Below the pieces are notes generated by a model that saw nothing but the letters and a program-made list of their open reading frames with translations, was not told where the DNA came from and ran no database searches. A stretch of DNA of 5,235 bases from assembly GCA_022728415.1 (NCBI GenBank), contig JAIJJM010000191.1, forward strand, positions 1-5,235, read 5' to 3'. The stretch's first letter is position 1. Each line of letters starts with the position of its first letter. This document shows positions 5,189-5,235 of the stretch, in pieces. The DNA comes from Collinsella sp. (lineage in GTDB: Bacteria > Actinomycetota > Coriobacteriia > Coriobacteriales > Coriobacteriaceae). Made by a program: the position numbers and the translations under genes.

Positions 5189-5235
5189 TTACATTTCAAA
5201 AACTCTGCTTACCAGGCGCATTTCGCCCAGGGGAT
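5189..5235 (-). CDS. tnpA: IS26 transposase, C-terminal end only
   Basis: The final 14 complete codons and the TAA (5189-5191) of the IS26 transposase are visible on the minus strand, reading PLGEMRLVSRVFEM. This is the characteristic end of the IS26 DDE transposase, related to the IS6100 protein in this window (compare GEVRLVERAFG there). The catalytic part lies outside the window, so nothing can be said about activity. Confidence 0.92.
   Translation of the reverse strand, partial: PLGEMRLVSRVFEM

Larger units (their letters stand above)
5137..5235 (-). mobile_element. IS26: IS26, terminal 99 bp (continues beyond the window)
   Basis: The segment begins with the IS26 terminal repeat GGCACTGTTGCAAA and continues with the sequence known from the transposase-3' end of IS26, including the last codons of tnpA on the minus strand. 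The transposase end of the element therefore abuts the mph(A) promoter. The rest of the IS and its far flank lie outside, so completeness and target duplication cannot be judged. Confidence 0.95.

Noticed and set aside
1..5235. CRISPR arrays, tRNA or rRNA genes, riboswitches, replication origin
   Set aside because: Reading the window showed no regularly spaced repeats, no tRNA-like cloverleaf, no rRNA motifs and no iterons.

Overview
The window is a fragment of a multidrug-resistance region of the kind carried on plasmids of Enterobacterales (Klebsiella, E. coli). The evidence is a class 1 integron trimethoprim-resistance cassette, a Tn402/class 1 integron end, IS6100, the macrolide-resistance operon mph(A)-mrx(A)-mphR(A), and the end of an IS26. 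Nothing in it is core chromosome. Base composition changes between segments: the cassettes are clearly more AT-rich than the GC-rich mph operon, as expected of an assembly from different sources.

Layout, left to right. (1) 1-456: a trypsin-sized DHFR gene of the dfrA5/dfrA14/dfrA30 group, lacking only its first six codons, followed by its attC site (about 451-536). (2) 531-about 675: the start of a second cassette with a small unrecognised ORF, which breaks off. (3) About 660-901: a MobC-type relaxosome gene fragment, cut at its 5' end and interrupted at its 3' end. (4) 902-1024: the outer 123 bp of a Tn402/class 1 integron IRt end, starting with a 25-bp terminal repeat. (5) 1025-1904: a complete 880-bp IS6100. 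(6) 1905-2342: a stretch with no intact gene, which holds on the minus strand the decayed 3' end of a SHOCT-domain gene. (7) 5067-2343, minus strand: mph(A), mrx(A) and mphR(A), with overlapping ends, driven by one promoter at 5105-5133 that contains a likely MphR operator. (8) 5137-5235: one end of an IS26 that continues beyond the window.

How the parts work together: DfrA replaces trimethoprim-sensitive DHFR. Mph(A) phosphorylates macrolides such as erythromycin and azithromycin. MphR(A) is the macrolide-sensing repressor of the operon that encodes it. Mrx(A) is the associated membrane transporter. IS6100 and IS26 border the macrolide module (1905-5136) and explain its mobility. The qacEdelta1-sul1 3' conserved segment usual behind class 1 cassettes is absent here.

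Most of this is a known type of resistance-island architecture. The less routine parts are the cassette-mobC-IRt junction region and the SHOCT gene remnant beside mphR(A). I found no convincing evidence of an undescribed biological system. Family and allele names are from memory of the sequences and were not checked against a database.
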